Of a stretch of 50,724 nt of DNA, positions 22,113-33,450 are shown piece after piece. Made by a program: the position numbers and the translations under genes. Source of the DNA: Annulohypoxylon bovei var. microspora (Eukaryota > Ascomycota > Sordariomycetes > Xylariales > Hypoxylaceae). The stretch's first letter is position 1; every line of letters begins with the position of its first letter. The notes below the pieces were generated by a model that was not told the DNA's origin, did not search any database, and saw nothing but the letters and a program-made list of their open reading frames with translations. The DNA lies in assembly GCA_022836615.1 (NCBI GenBank), contig MU405397.1, positions 12,501 to 63,224 of the forward strand, read 5' to 3'.

Positions 22113-23049
22113 TGGGGAGAATACCCGGGTAGCATTATGGGAGCTCACTCATGTACCTGGGTATTGACTAGGTAGAGAAAAGAGAATGTCAAGGGGCCCC
22201 TATAGGAGGATTACGAATGGATGTCAGGGACGATTAACCACGATGATACCCGCTCTGGCTTCATGAAGCCATAGCATATTACACACCACACATGTCACTC
22301 AAGTCAAGCAATATACACAGGCAAAGTGTCATGAATTTCTGAATTTCCTATCCTGTGCCATGAAGGATAGAGGGCAAGCAGTGCCAAGAGCAAAAAACAA
22401 GAATTCGTACAGTAAAAGGAGAAGCAAGGTCCTTCCTTTCGTAAACAGACATGATTGGTACACGTGACTTCACTTCACTTGTTTTCCAGGATTTCATTCC
22501 AATGTCGTACCATATCTCTTCTTCTTCTCGTCGGCGGCAGCTATCAGGCAAAACAGGAGCAAGGCGTGTGTTCTTCATCTTCTTTCGTCCAAGAAATGAA
22601 AAAGGGCAACTTTGCGTGACCATTAGCTATCGTAAGGTGTAAGCCGGCCAGCAAAGACGGGCCGGTGGTAAAAAACAAAACAAAACAAAGAAGAAGCGAC
22701 GAACGAACACCGGTTGCCCTTCCTTTGATCCTAATCATTAAACCCTATATGAAGGATGCAAAAGAAACAAAGGACTCGCGAGACGCCACGCACATCAACA
22801 TCTTGAAATGCAAAAAGCTCTCTCTCTCTTGGGAGAGAAACAAGAAAACGGCGGATCCCAACCTTTCCTTTCCGAGGTCGTGAGTAGAGCAAGAAAAAAC
22901 TTTATCATCGAGAAAGGAAAATTTGTTGTCATGCAATAGTAGGTCATTAGCGGGTTGGTTTCTCCCTTCTCATCCATCCGTCTCGACGTCTCGATAATAT
23001 ATTGGCTCTCGTAAGCCATGCGGGTACTATTAGCTCGCCGGGTGGTGCT
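22113..23049. other. Convergent intergenic region
   Basis: 930 bp between the 3' ends of DAD1 and the Rho gene. Several 60-90-codon frames overlap on both strands with low-complexity translations. No gene is supported; it should hold both 3' UTRs. Confidence 0.55.
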
Positions 23050-24066
23050 TCACAGGAAGTTACAGTTCCGCTTCTTCTTCTTAAAAGCGCGGAGACCGGA
23101 GAGTCCACCACTTTCGCGTCCACTGCCCGAAGAGGTGCTGGGGCCGGGCATCGCAGTAGGCGCGGCTGCCATAGCGACCTCCAAGTTACGGCGATCGTTG
23201 GCTACCACGGTCTGGATGGCTCGGTCGAAGATCTCGTCCACACCTGTCATCTCCTTGCTGCTGCACTCCATGTACTGCGCGCCCATCTTCTTCGCTACCG
23301 CCATGCCCTGCTCGCTGGTAACAGGCGTAAGGCCCTGGGCGTTGAGAAGATCGATACAGGCCTTCTTATGTCGCAGATCTGACTTTAGACCAACAAGGAT
23401 CAAGGGGGTGTAAGGACAGAAGTGGAGGACCTCAGGGTACCACTAAAACTCCTGTCAGCTGTCTTATCTAGATATGATAAAAATAGGTTGCAGTATAGAG
23501 ATAGGTGACAAACCTTGTCTAGGACGTTGTCGAGAGAATTGGGGCAATCGATAGCAAAACAGACGAAGATGAGATCGGTCTCCGGGTACGATAATGGTCG
23601 GAGTCGGTCGTACTCCTCTTGGCCAGCAGTGTCCCACAACGCAAGCTCGACGGTCTTACCACTAGGTTGATGAGTCGGGTAGGTGATGTAGTTCTCGAAG
23701 ACTGTGGGGACATATTTCTAGACCTGATGTTAGATTCCGGCGCAACGTGATTTGTTAGGTTAGAGAGGACGAGGGGCCATGATATCGTACCTCGGGGAAA
23801 TATCCTTGGCTGTAGCTAATCAACAGACACGTCTTGCCGCAACCGCCATCACCAACTACCACGATCTTCTTGGAGTATGCCGGTGCGTCGGTCATATGAG
23901 TCGCCGACGATTCTCTACCTGTAGACGTACTCATTACTGTGCTAACTGTTCCCTCACTCGATCGCGTGTTACGCTCCTTGCCGGTCAGGCGTCGCTGCAC
24001 ACCATTCTCGTATTTCTCATTCGTAGATTGGCTTCCGCCACCGAAGTAGGAATTGCGAGATGCCAT
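23050..24066 (-). CDS. RHO4: Rho-family GTPase, Rho4 type
   Basis: Three exons (24066-23791, 23717-23514, 23442-23050) give 290 residues. A serine/threonine-rich N-terminal extension of ~65 residues precedes the G domain, a mark of fungal Rho4. G-domain motifs are GDGGCGKTC (P-loop), PTVFENY (effector loop), WDTAGQEEYDRLRPLSY (switch II), GLKSDLR (a variant NKxD in which L-K-S-D replaces T-K-x-D) and ECSSKEM. Rho-insert-like LLNAQGLTPVTSEQG follows. The tail has a polybasic KKKKR and ends CNFL, a CAAX box whose final leucine predicts geranylgeranylation. Rho4 controls septum formation with formins at the plasma membrane. I start at 24066; an in-frame upstream ATG at 24384 adds a low-complexity stretch that looks like leader. 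Confidence 0.87.
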
Positions 24067-24879
24067 TGCTAGGCGTGTCGCGGGTGGGAAGTGATAAGGA
24101 ATTCGTGTAAAGTGGCCTGGTCGGAATTTTGCTAATGGAGTAACGGGGTAATTGTGTCTTAATTTTACCTCACCGTCGAGATTACGGAAATAAAATGAAG
24201 ATAGGATAAAGTGGGAAATGGCTTCGTCGGGCCGAACGATAGACAGAGAGAGAGAGAGGTTTAGAGGTGTGGAATGAAGATGGAGATTAAGAGGTGAGAC
24301 CTTGGTTTTGTCGAGGTTCAGGTTCGGGTTCGACGAAATTGTTGAAAATAGATAGGAACAGATTTGTTTAAACAAACCAAGCACCTGAGGTTAAGAGAAT
24401 TTGTGGGCGTCTGAGGCTCGGTGAATTGTGCTGGTTGGTTAGTTGGGTTGGTGCATTTCGTCAGAGCCTTAGGAGTAAATAATAGAAATTCAATTGGTAA
24501 CGTCGACCTGGCAACCACGGGTCACACACTTCGTTTCAGCTGCCATAAAACAACCCCCACCTGCCGGCCAAGACAACAACCCTAGCCAATCAAACAACGT
24601 AGATATCCTTAGCAACGTGCAGCTTACAGCAAAATAGCGCACTGATCATTCACTAAAGTTCACTAAAAATCTATTAAAATCTACCCCTACTGAAGTCCGC
24701 CACAACCTGCACAGCTTAAGCATTTGAAAGCAGTGGCACTGTATTTGAGGCGCACGATCTCCACCCAATACGAACAAACTTGGAAAAATTCTCCTGCAAC
24801 CATCTTTCTCCAACCTACCTACTCTTCTACATCTCAAAGTACCTAGTAGCAAACCAACCCTCCGAGGGGATCTCTCAAG
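24067..24879. other. Divergent promoter region of the Rho GTPase and elongin C
   Basis: About 810 bp. The Rho-proximal part is a probable 5' leader with a CT-rich sense strand. The in-frame extension to 24384 is treated as leader. No other gene is seen. Confidence 0.6.
24241..24258. repeat. (AG)n microsatellite
   Basis: A near-perfect AG run, read as CT in the Rho gene sense strand. CT-rich tracts are common in fungal promoters and leaders. Confidence 0.6.
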
Positions 24880-25553
24880 ATGGTAATCAACAGCAGTAAA
24901 TATATAACTCTAGTCTCAAGTGATGGCTACGAGTTTGTAGTGCTCCGAGAGGCAGCATTCATCAGCCCTGCTATCAAGAGCATGCTGGATCCGAACAGTG
25001 AGCATTATCTGGACACTTTCATATGCCACCTACCACTTTGAATAGTACTGACTCAGTATAGGCCAATTCTCCGAGGCAATAACCAAAAGATGTGTCTTCC
25101 AAGAGATCACGTAAGTCGACGATTCAACTATTCAACATCCTATTATCCATCACCTTCCGTCATGCATCGTCAGTGATGAATCACAAAATTTCGCTGTGTT
25201 CTTACTGACAGACCGTTTTCCTACGGTCTGAATGACAGCACACTACACTTGATCTGAGACACTTTGTCCTCCTCTAAAACATCACAAAGCCCCGTCATCG
25301 CGTGTCCAGATTCTAGAAGTTCTAGGGCTAACAATATCACAGCGGCATGGTGCTAGAGAAGGTAGTCGAGTACTTCCAGTACTGGTACAAGCACCGGGAT
25401 CGAGATGACGTTCCGGACATGGACATCCCCGTTGAACTCTGTCTTGAACTGTTGATGGCGGCGGATTACTTGGGTCTTGACAGTAAGGGACTCCATCTCC
25501 CGCCCAGCATCAGTTGAGCTCATTCTCTTTCCCTCCTCACAGAGCAGACGTAG
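24880..25553 (+). CDS. ELC1: Elongin C
   Basis: Four exons (24880-24997, 25062-25110, 25343-25482, 25543-25553) give 105 residues, the usual size. The Skp1/BTB-fold sequence is highly conserved: SKYITLVSSDGYEFVVLRE, FISPAIKSMLDPNS, then GMVLEKVVEYFQYWYKHRD, and VPDMDIPVELCLELLMAAD with YLGLD. Elongin C links BC-box proteins to Cul3/Cul2-type or Elongin A ubiquitin ligases. Exon 2 is only 49 nt and exon 4 only 11 nt (codes the last residues KQT plus stop). The second intron is unusually long (232 nt) with a GGGCTAACA branch site. If the last intron is not spliced, the protein ends a few codons later in another frame. Start codon choice is supported by conservation from residue 7 on. Confidence 0.92.
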
Positions 25554-26154
25554 ACTTTCGGCTGGACGGAAGTCGAACGTATCAAAGGGGACAACCGACT
25601 GGATACGAGACATGATTGGTGTTTACTGGCGTAATGATACCACAACACGATGAATTCGATTGATTTTAGGTCAAGGTAGAGGTGATGATCTACGATGGCG
25701 TTATAAATGGAATGGACAGGATGTTGTACCACCAAACTCACTTCTCGCGTAAGTGCTAATCAACGGTGGGTCTAACGTAAACAGTGACTCGTGCCTTATG
25801 GCTATTAAACCCCATCTAAGCATATGCGTTCAACTCTAGCTCTCCCGTGGGTTGAATGTCTATAACGGATGGGAGATCGATATACCAATCCCCCGCACTC
25901 TGCGTGGCTTGCGTTTCTCTATCGAGACCATGCTTTTTAGGAGGGGAAACATCTCTATTAGGTCATCTACCAATATAATTTACTTCATAACGAGATTCAT
26001 TCCATGTTTACCATTTCAATCCTAACCTCAAAAGAGTAGTTATGCAATCACGTCAATAGTGTTACCTATTCTAAAGTAGATAAGAATCTCCATGTAGCTC
26101 CTAAGCTAGTTCGTGAGCTTTTGGAGAAGAGCGTCTCTGATGGCATCTTGCAAC
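25554..26154. other. Convergent intergenic region
   Basis: About 600 bp between the 3' ends of elongin C and DBR1. No gene is supported. Confidence 0.55.
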
Positions 26155-27964
26155 TTATTTTGGGAACCAGTTTGGCTCCTCCACAGCCGTATCGACCGAC
26201 TTTCCCCAGCCCCTTCCTCCCTTAACAAACCTCTCCCTCGGCGTGAACCCTTGAGAGTGGTTTCTTCCGCCGCCTCGAGTAAATCTCGGTCCTCCGGAAG
26301 TAACATTGGCGCCCGTGGCCTTGAGCTGCGCCCTTTCCTCGGGGCTCGCATCCCAGAGATTCGGCACGCCGAGTAACTCGCAGAACGCCGTCGTCTGCGG
26401 GTGCGTGTATTCGTCCGGCTGGTAGTTGACCTCCTCGGGATCGGTCCCCCGACGGTGAGGCGGCGCGGTGATAGCGAAGTTTTGGGGCACGACTAGTTTC
26501 TTCTTGCGAACGATGTTCTGTTCTACCCAGGCGCGTTCTTGGTCGATCATCGGCCGGTATACTTCTTCGCCTAGGTCAGGTGGCGCCTGGGCCAAATACT
26601 GTCCACCGATAACTAGGTACGGCGCGAGAGCACGCGTTACAGCAAGCCACTCCGGATCGTACTCCAGCACGTACGGCCCCGGGGGGGGCTTCTTGTACGA
26701 TTTCCCAACGGGTGTCACCTCGCATAGCTGGAGGAACTTGCGGCCTGGGAGGCATTTGTCCAAGGCAAGGAAGCGGACGGTTTTATTCTTGATGGTTGGC
26801 GGGACTGGCTGGCCTGGGTTAACTCCGGGCGGCCTTTGTACAGGCTTAGCAAAGGAGGCCGGTAGCTGTGCGCGGACCTCTTCGGAGATAGCGTCGACTG
26901 GAGTCGCGCTTTCAGGTTCTGGTGCGATCGTGATATCAGTCGGTTTGGCTGGCGAGTGGTCCGCTTCATCGTCATCCATGTCCAGATCGATCTCATCTGG
27001 GTTGGCGACAACCTCCTTCGAAATTGCCTCGGCTGCCTCGTTCTTCTGTTGCGCCTTTTCAATCTTTGCCAATTCAGCTTTAGTTTGATTTTTGTATATC
27101 TTGACAGCGGGATATTTGCAGTGCATGTGGGCTGAGAACCAATACTTTGGTCTCAGCCGATCCATAACATATTCGGCCGCCGGGTTCCCCAGCGAGCCAT
27201 CGAGGCTCTCCTTCTTAAAATCAGGTTTCCACTTGAATAGCGAGGTGGTATTGCCATGGTTCTCTATGGTCTTTGGCCAATCATGGCTCAATGCGACGTC
27301 AACCTGCTCCTGTAAGAGTAGGAGCTTCCGGACGTCAAATTCGCGCGTGTGGTAGAAGCTAGATATCTCGCTCCGACCAAAAGGCAGACGTTCATAGTGA
27401 GTCTTGTCGTAGTGACGCTCATTGTAGATACCGCCCATTCCAGCTATTCGCAGGGGTCCCAAGCGCAGCACGTTGGCGGCGCCCATGTAGTAAATATTGG
27501 GCGCGACCCAGCCTCCGTAGTACAGCTCCCACAGATGCGCACTGGCCTCGTGGTTCCCGCCAACGAAGACGGTTAAGAACGGGGCCTTCTTCTTGCCACT
27601 ATAATAATCTGGGAAATCTCCCAGCTCACGGTACTTGGCTGGCACAGACATGACCGAGAGATCTGCTGCATTGCGAACGGCCTGTCATCCTCATTAGTTT
27701 CGATTGGTCCAAGTATACATGATGCTTGACATGAGGGAGAGTATTACTTGGAAATCACCTCCGATGATGAAGAGGTCTAAATCTTCCCATTGTCGTGCTT
27801 CACAAGAAGCCTGCGCGGATGCATAGAGGGCGTCAAGCGTACCATGTCCCTGTGTGATTGCGAAATTAGCATCACAAATAATCATTGTATATATATAGTT
27901 AGGTATAGTTATAGGTAATTAGACTTACACAACCGGCAACGGCAATACGAAGGCCTCGATCCAT
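26155..27964 (-). CDS. DBR1: Lariat-debranching enzyme DBR1
   Basis: Three exons (27964-27929, 27849-27748, 27681-26155) give 554 residues from the ATG at 27964. The metallophosphoesterase motifs are clear: RIAVAGCGHG with C12 and H14 across the first splice, IGGDFQ at 41-46, GGNHE at 87-91, SHDWP, and FSAHMHCKYPA. The C-terminal domain includes RFLALDKCLPGRKFLQ, as in other DBR1 proteins, and an RGG-like tail. The enzyme hydrolyses the 2'-5' branch of excised intron lariats. In the same frame, an ATG at 28165 would add 67 residues that look like a mitochondrial presequence ending RRRLFSTTP; a 5' UTR intron (GTGAGT...CGCAG) is also possible there. The acidic stretch EIDLDMDDDEADHS is a linker. 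It is convergent with elongin C. Confidence 0.93.
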
Positions 27965-28944
27965 ATCGCGCTTTTGGACTTTTGACTTTTTCTTCTTCTT
28001 CTCCTCCTGATTATTAGGTGTTGTTGAGAAAAGCCTGCGACGAAATGGTTCAGATTTCGTTTCAATCGTGGTAGTAGACTCAAGTATTGTTGCCCCAAAT
28101 GCCGCTAAAAATTGAGTTGTTCTAGGGCGCCGTAAGGTGCACCTACTCACTAACAAAACTGACATGAGAACCTCCGGTTGAAAGGCTTTTAATGCTCTTA
28201 TAGAAAGGCTTTTCCGTCTTGCACTGTCCGTGAATCCTCACCAATCCTAAGTAGTTTTTGGACAGGTTCTTTACTCAAATTCATAACCGATGTAGCTATT
28301 AGCTTCGTGCTCATTAGAAACATCTACACAAAAGCTCATCACATAGAGGTTGTGTAATATCGATGTATGTGTGAGTTTGGAATTCAGTCTCCGACCGTTC
28401 AATTTGACATGAAAAAGACAACTTAATTATGTAATCCGATAGAGAGGTTATGATACTTGATATGTATAAGTACATAAAATCAGATAAGCAATTAACCTAC
28501 TAGTATTTATATGGTATACAATAATACTCGGATGTCGCTTATGTAACACAACTAGGTAGCCGGGCGATTACCTAAAGAGCGGACGATTGGATAGCCTCGG
28601 TCAGTTCTCCTTGGGCGCTCCTGACGCAGGCTTTCTCACGGGTCACGGCGCATAGAAGGCGCCTCTAATACTTAATACATTTTATGACGTTGCGTATGTA
28701 GCAAAAATACCTAGGTACCTAAACACTTGTAGGAAACAGACATTGACAAAACTTTACCCTATTCATTTCATGTTAACTAAGTAATCTACCTAGATTATCT
28801 CATATCTGTGGATACCTACTTATACATCCAACTTCAGTATGAGTGCTTGAATCTGATATCAAATTTAATCCTCATTCGACAGATTTATCTATTTCCAAGT
28901 CTTATCCTATACTACCTAGTCCAGGCATACGGGGAGAGTGAGCC
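27965..28944. other. Divergent promoter region of DBR1 and the GH72-like gene
   Basis: About 980 bp. The first 200 bp may be DBR1 leader or an N-terminal extension (see the finding on DBR1). The rest is AT-rich with CCTAGGTACCTAA at 28710-28722. Confidence 0.6.
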
Positions 28945-30506
28945 ATGGCCTCTTCATCAACTCCTTTAGCTCCGTCAACTCCAACGACACCGATAACCGT
29001 CAAAGGGAGATTCTTCTGGCAAGATGACCGGCGGGTAAGCTATCATTGACACCACTCATATTCAGACGCTCTACTCTAGCTGTTCTTAATAAAATTGTAG
29101 TTCTTGATCAACGGGGTCGTATATCAGCCGCATGGCTTAGGAAGCCCATTAATCGACCCACTAGCTGACGATCAGCTACATGACCTCGAACGCAGCATTC
29201 CGTTATTAAAGGACCTCGGAATAAACACGATATTCGTCTGTAAGCAACCTATGTTCATATCGTCTTATCTTTTTACTTCTTCTAGTTATCAGGCTCATAA
29301 TAGGGAACCGTAGATTACATCGATAACACCAATAATCATGATGCCGCCATGAACATGTTAGCCGAAGCCGGTATATATGTGCTTCCGGTATGTTATTTCC
29401 TCTTCTTCCTTGAAGATGGCGAGATTGCCATATATAGAGGCAAGACTTCCCTGATAAGTTATCACCTTCTCACTCATATCGGTGGGCAGTGTATCGCACC
29501 GACTCACGACCAAACAAGTAATTTACCGTACGGCTCATACAGGGCTGATGTTATACAATGGTATTTCAAAGCTGTTGACAACATGACAAAATACTCCAAC
29601 ACGCTGGGTTTAGTTATATCTTGCGAATTCATTAAGGACGTATCCAAGACTGCCGCTGCGCCCATTCTTCGCGCCATTATACGCGACGTCAAGAAGTATA
29701 TCCGCCTCATAACTAGGAAAAAGAACCAGAGGGCCCTCCCCGTCGGTATAGTCGTTTCGGATCAAAGGGCGTTGCTCAAGCTGCAATTTGATTATTTTGC
29801 TTCGGAGCCCGACAAGGACGCAATTGATTTCTTTGGGGTATGTACCCCCTATATACGATTATTAAACCTTACCAAAGCAGGTAAGTCAAATATGTAGGGC
29901 TAACATTACGATACTACATAGTTCAATGATTTCTTCTGGGTTGGTCGATCATCAATGCAGGAATCTGGCTACAACAGGTTGCTCGACATATTCGCTACAA
30001 CGCCCATCCCGGTCTTCTTCTCTAGATACGGGAACAATATCATTACCCCACGCATCTTCCACGACACGCACGCTATATACTGTGACTTTAGTATGTTATC
30101 AGTCTTCTCCGGTGGTTTCGTTTTCGAGTTCTTCCAGGGAGCTCTCCAGTCCGGCCTAATTGAGCGGTCGGTAAGCCGACGAAGCGGTCACCTCCGCTTC
30201 ACCAAACTCACGGACTTCAGAAATCTGCGGGAGAGCTTGAGAGGCTCGTTCATGCGGCTGCCAGCTATAATAAGCAATTCCCCGCCGAGCGTCACGTTAG
30301 GGGAGAGGCCGCAACCGCCGAAGATAAATGAATTGTGGTTGGCTGGGGGAAATCTTCCCAAGTCCCCTGTGAAATGGCTCGACGTCGAGGAGGCGATCGA
30401 CGACAGCGAATGGGTTGACGTGGGTAAGGAGATACTAGACCAGGCTGTCGACGATCTCGGATCATCAATTAAGGAAAGATTGAAGATCAAGGATAACCGA
30501 CCTTGA
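28945..30506 (+). CDS. GH72-like protein lacking signal peptide and catalytic nucleophile
   Basis: Five exons (28945-29034, 29101-29239, 29314-29387, 29490-29837, 29922-30506) give 411 residues. The fold is that of GH72 beta-1,3-glucanosyltransferases (Gas/Gel): GRFFWQDDRRFLINGVVYQP, DLERSIPLLKDLGINTIFV, and YIDNTNNHDAAMNML. The proton donor is kept (E147 in ISCEFIKD), but the nucleophile motif SEYG reads SRYG, with arginine at 252. The cysteine that normally follows is asparagine. There is no signal peptide (MASSSTPLAPSTPTTP), no Cys-rich CBM43 and no GPI signal. Normal GH72 enzymes act outside the membrane, so this looks like a cytosolic pseudoenzyme. All introns are in frame with good sites (one has GGGCTAACA), so the gene appears maintained rather than decaying. 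Confidence 0.82.
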
Positions 30507-30984
30507 ATGGCTGTTTCGATTCCTAAGACAAGTTTTTAAGGCATGTTGGACTTGGAGTCTGGCGTTAAATTAGCGATGTTTCAGTATAGGGCGGTTAGTT
30601 CATAATAGCGTTTGAGAGTAGTATATTATGCTTGATATTTCTAGCAGTTCTATCCATATCTGAATTGTTGCCACTGTCGCCGGCTCTCTGGATAGTATTG
30701 ATGTAGCCGTAGTCTTCTCAAACTACCTACTTTTCAAGCACATCCAATATTAAAATGGCGAAACATAGAATACCCAGGTACCTAGTTTGGTGAAGAACGC
30801 TAACAATTATGATAAAGGTACAGTCCACGATCTTAAGACATTAGGATGGTAATAATAAAAGCACTTTTTGTTTTGACTTGGGTTATCCGTATCTATGCTA
30901 TCCTCCATGCCCTTTTACGGACTTCAATCAGGTATCTTCATGCTACTAGGGTAATTCTAAACAGTCATCCCCTCCACCATGCCA
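30507..30984. other. Convergent intergenic region
   Basis: About 480 bp between the 3' ends of the GH72-like gene and ZPR1. CAGGTACCTAG lies at 30776-30786. No gene is seen. Confidence 0.55.
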
Positions 30985-32499
30985 TTAAGCGCCATTAGTC
31001 TCCGTAGTTCCGTTCACATTATCTGCCTCATATCCCTCAACCTTCATGTCGCGAAGGCCTAGGTCTTCCTCCTCTTGCTCTGTCCGCTCGTAGTCCTCTG
31101 TAGTGATTTGTGGGTCATCCTGGTCGGGATCGACAGCTTTCTGGACGTAACTGCTTGCGAGCGGATCGGTAAGAATAACAGTGAACTTCTTGTCGCCCTT
31201 GATGGCAGCATCTATGCCCTCGAAGAACAAAGTCCATTGCGATCGTTCATCGGTAGCTAGAGAATCACCTGCTTCGGCACCGGTTTCGAATATCTGGTTG
31301 TGAAGATCGTTCCGTACTTGCGTTAGGAGACCTTCAACAGTAGTGAATCGGCCGCCTAGCGTTCCGGGGTTCACTTGGAGATTGAGTTCGGGGCACTCCA
31401 GCGCGCAGCTCTCGCTCTTGAGTATGTCTCGGGCGAGATCCTCTGCAGTCTCGACTCTCAGTGTAATCTTCTTGCCCAGTTCTGGTATTGCGCCTCCGGT
31501 CTTAACGTCGTTAGATCGGTACCCACAGTCGGCACAGACGGTTGACATCAAGACAACAGACTTAAAATGTGGGATATCAACCATCTTCATGTTAGTCGTG
31601 CAAGGGTGCATGCATCCAGGACATGTGGCTGGGAATTCGTATACTTGGTCCGGGATAATATCGTCATCGTCCGAAGAAGCAGCGCCCGTGGCTGGATTTG
31701 TGGCAGCAAGACCTAGATCTTCGTTCTGTTTAGGGGTACGGAGGTATTCATGCTTCTCCCACTTGCCGACACCATCACGCATGTTAGGCGTGATCCAAGA
31801 GTTCCCGGCAGGGTCGTCAACGGACAGTCTGAATGGGAACGCCTCCCCAGCAAGCATTTCACGTCCTTTCTTGATGACCTCATCGATTTTGGTGTAGACT
31901 TCCGGTGCCTGTTCTTTTCGTGCCTCTTGCCCAAGCTCTAGATCATCCACAATCGTAGTCAAAAGACCCTCGACGTTCGTAAGCTGTCCACGGCCTGCGG
32001 GTACTTCGAGGTCGAGTTCGATAAACTTTACGATGGCAGTGTCGGATTTGACTACCTGTCTCTCAAAGTCGACTATGTCGGTCAAGCGCAGTAGGTAGCT
32101 CGAGCCCTTAGGCTGGATAGTGCCCGCAGACTGTATCTCGGAGTTGGAGAAGCCACATTTGTCGCAGGAGAAGGACATAAGGATGACTTCGCGGAAGTAC
32201 GGGATCTTGGTGAGAAGCATGCGCGTCATGCCCTATATATCATTAGTAGGTAAGTCTAGTTAATATAGACGTGATTTGATATTAGTACATACATTTTCGT
32301 GGCAGTTCATGCATAGCGACTCGATTTCCTCGACAACCTTCTCATCCTCGTCATCCGTGTGTGCAACGCCGTTGGTTCCATTGGTTCCATTGGTTCCATT
32401 AGTAACGGGCGCGAGGTGTTCAGCTTTATGGCCGATGGACTCGAAGAAGTCGGTTGACGACAGTTTCACTGCGTCGCCTGATTCTTCAGTTCCAGGCAT
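30985..32499 (-). CDS. ZPR1: ZPR1 zinc-finger protein
   Basis: Two exons (32499-32293, 32232-30985) give 484 residues, the usual size of fungal ZPR1. Two duplicated ZPR1 modules are seen, each with a C4 zinc finger: CMNC (split from its partner by the intron) with CDKCGFSNSEIQ, and CPGC with CADCGYRSNDVK. Each is followed by a ZPR1 beta-sandwich (TNVEGLLTTIVDDLE and TTVEGLLTQVRNDL). ZPR1 acts as a chaperone for translation elongation factor eEF1A. The N-terminal linker has three tandem NGT repeats coded by perfect 9-bp units. The intron (GTATGT...TATAG) joins CHEN to GMTRMLLTKIP. I start at the first ATG, 32499; the upstream in-frame codon is TTG. It is transcribed in the same direction as the RNase P subunit gene upstream. 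Confidence 0.93.
32374..32400. repeat. ZPR1: Three perfect 9-bp tandem repeats inside ZPR1
   Basis: GGTTCCATT is repeated three times and codes NGT-NGT-NGT in the acidic linker of ZPR1. The repeat keeps frame, so length changes would be tolerated. Confidence 0.8.
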
Positions 32500-32832
32500 G
32501 TCGAATATTTTTATCGGGTTCAACTAGTTTCGATATATAAATGTGTAATCTCTTCAAAATCTTGTCTCCGTTTGTCGAGCGTAAATTAAACTGGTCGAAA
32601 GTGTTAATAAAAAGCTTCGCTTCTGTCTGACTCAAAAAATTTGGAGGGGCAATTGTTGCCGTAGCGCGGGGTTATGACATATTAGGCTTATCAGTGGCAG
32701 GGACCTTGAAGCACCACAATCGCCCGAGAGCTAGTGATCACTGTTGGAAAGGCCGAGAACTCTCCAGATCCCGCCGTAACTTCCGTAAGCAATGTAGCAT
32801 TCCCACCGTATATTAGTTGAACCTTTGGAAGT
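32500..32832. other. ZPR1 promoter region
   Basis: 330 bp between the stop of the Rpr2-type gene and the ZPR1 start. No gene is seen. Confidence 0.6.
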
Positions 32833-33450
32833 TCACTTCAACATGAAGTCGCTCAGGCTTAAACCAAGTCCGCTCTGAGGTTTAGATGTAGAGGATTGTG
32901 CCTGCTGAAGTAACGCTTGAAGGCCTTGCTTTCTGCTCTTTGCTCTCTTTTTACTGCTGGCATTGGCGGAAGCCTTGGCCGGCTCAAGAATAGGGACATG
33001 TTTATTTGAATTCGATGCGACTAAGGGTAGATGTTTCGTAGGCTTTGTTAGTTTCGACAAACGACGTCTAGATATCGGTGCCGCTGGAGGAACGGGGATA
33101 TCGGTGTATTGATTGCACATCCCACAAGTGAACCTTTTTCGACATCCGGGCGCCGATACTTTTTTCTCATTTAGGCTCTTAAAAGCGCTACTCCTTTTCG
33201 CATTCTTCTTTCTTCGGATAGCCTTACTAGCTTCCAACTTGAGTTCGCTACCATGACCTGGGATCATGATATGTCCACAAGCACCACATACGTGTTGTCT
33301 TTGCATATCTGATCGCTCTAGGTCGTTATGGAACATCAACGAGTCTCGTTGCGCCATGAGATACGCCGAAGTCTCGGGGGCTGTTTTTATAAGAAGATGA
33401 GCGGCATCTGTGAGAAAGCCTAGGTTTTCAGGAAGATTGTCGCTTGCCAT
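32833..33450 (-). CDS. RNase P/MRP Rpr2/Rpp21/Snm1-type subunit
   Basis: A single exon of 205 codons starting at the ATG at 33450; codons further upstream in frame start only from GTG. A helical N-terminus (ENLGFLTDAAHLLIKTAPET) is followed by VCGACGHIMIPG and, 40 residues later, RFTCGMCNQYTDIP. These form the four-cysteine zinc ribbon of the Rpr2/Rpp21/Snm1 family. Such proteins bind RNA in ribonuclease P (pre-tRNA 5' processing) or MRP (rRNA processing); I cannot tell which complex. The C-terminus is basic and Ser/Lys/Ala-rich (ASSKKRAKSRKQG). It lies head to tail with ZPR1. The weak-looking ORF start given by longer frames would add an unsupported 32-residue piece. Confidence 0.85.
   Translation of the reverse strand: MASDNLPENLGFLTDAAHLLIKTAPETSAYLMAQRDSLMFHNDLERSDMQRQHVCGACGHIMIPGHGSELKLEASKAIRRKKNAKRSSAFKSLNEKKVSAPGCRKRFTCGMCNQYTDIPVPPAAPISRRRLSKLTKPTKHLPLVASNSNKHVPILEPAKASANASSKKRAKSRKQGLQALLQQAQSSTSKPQSGLGLSLSDFMLK

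Noticed and set aside
24067..24384. N-terminal extension of the Rho GTPase from an upstream ATG
   Set aside because: The extension is low complexity with a CT-rich repeat and reads as leader; the ATG at 24066 gives the usual Rho4 N-terminal length.
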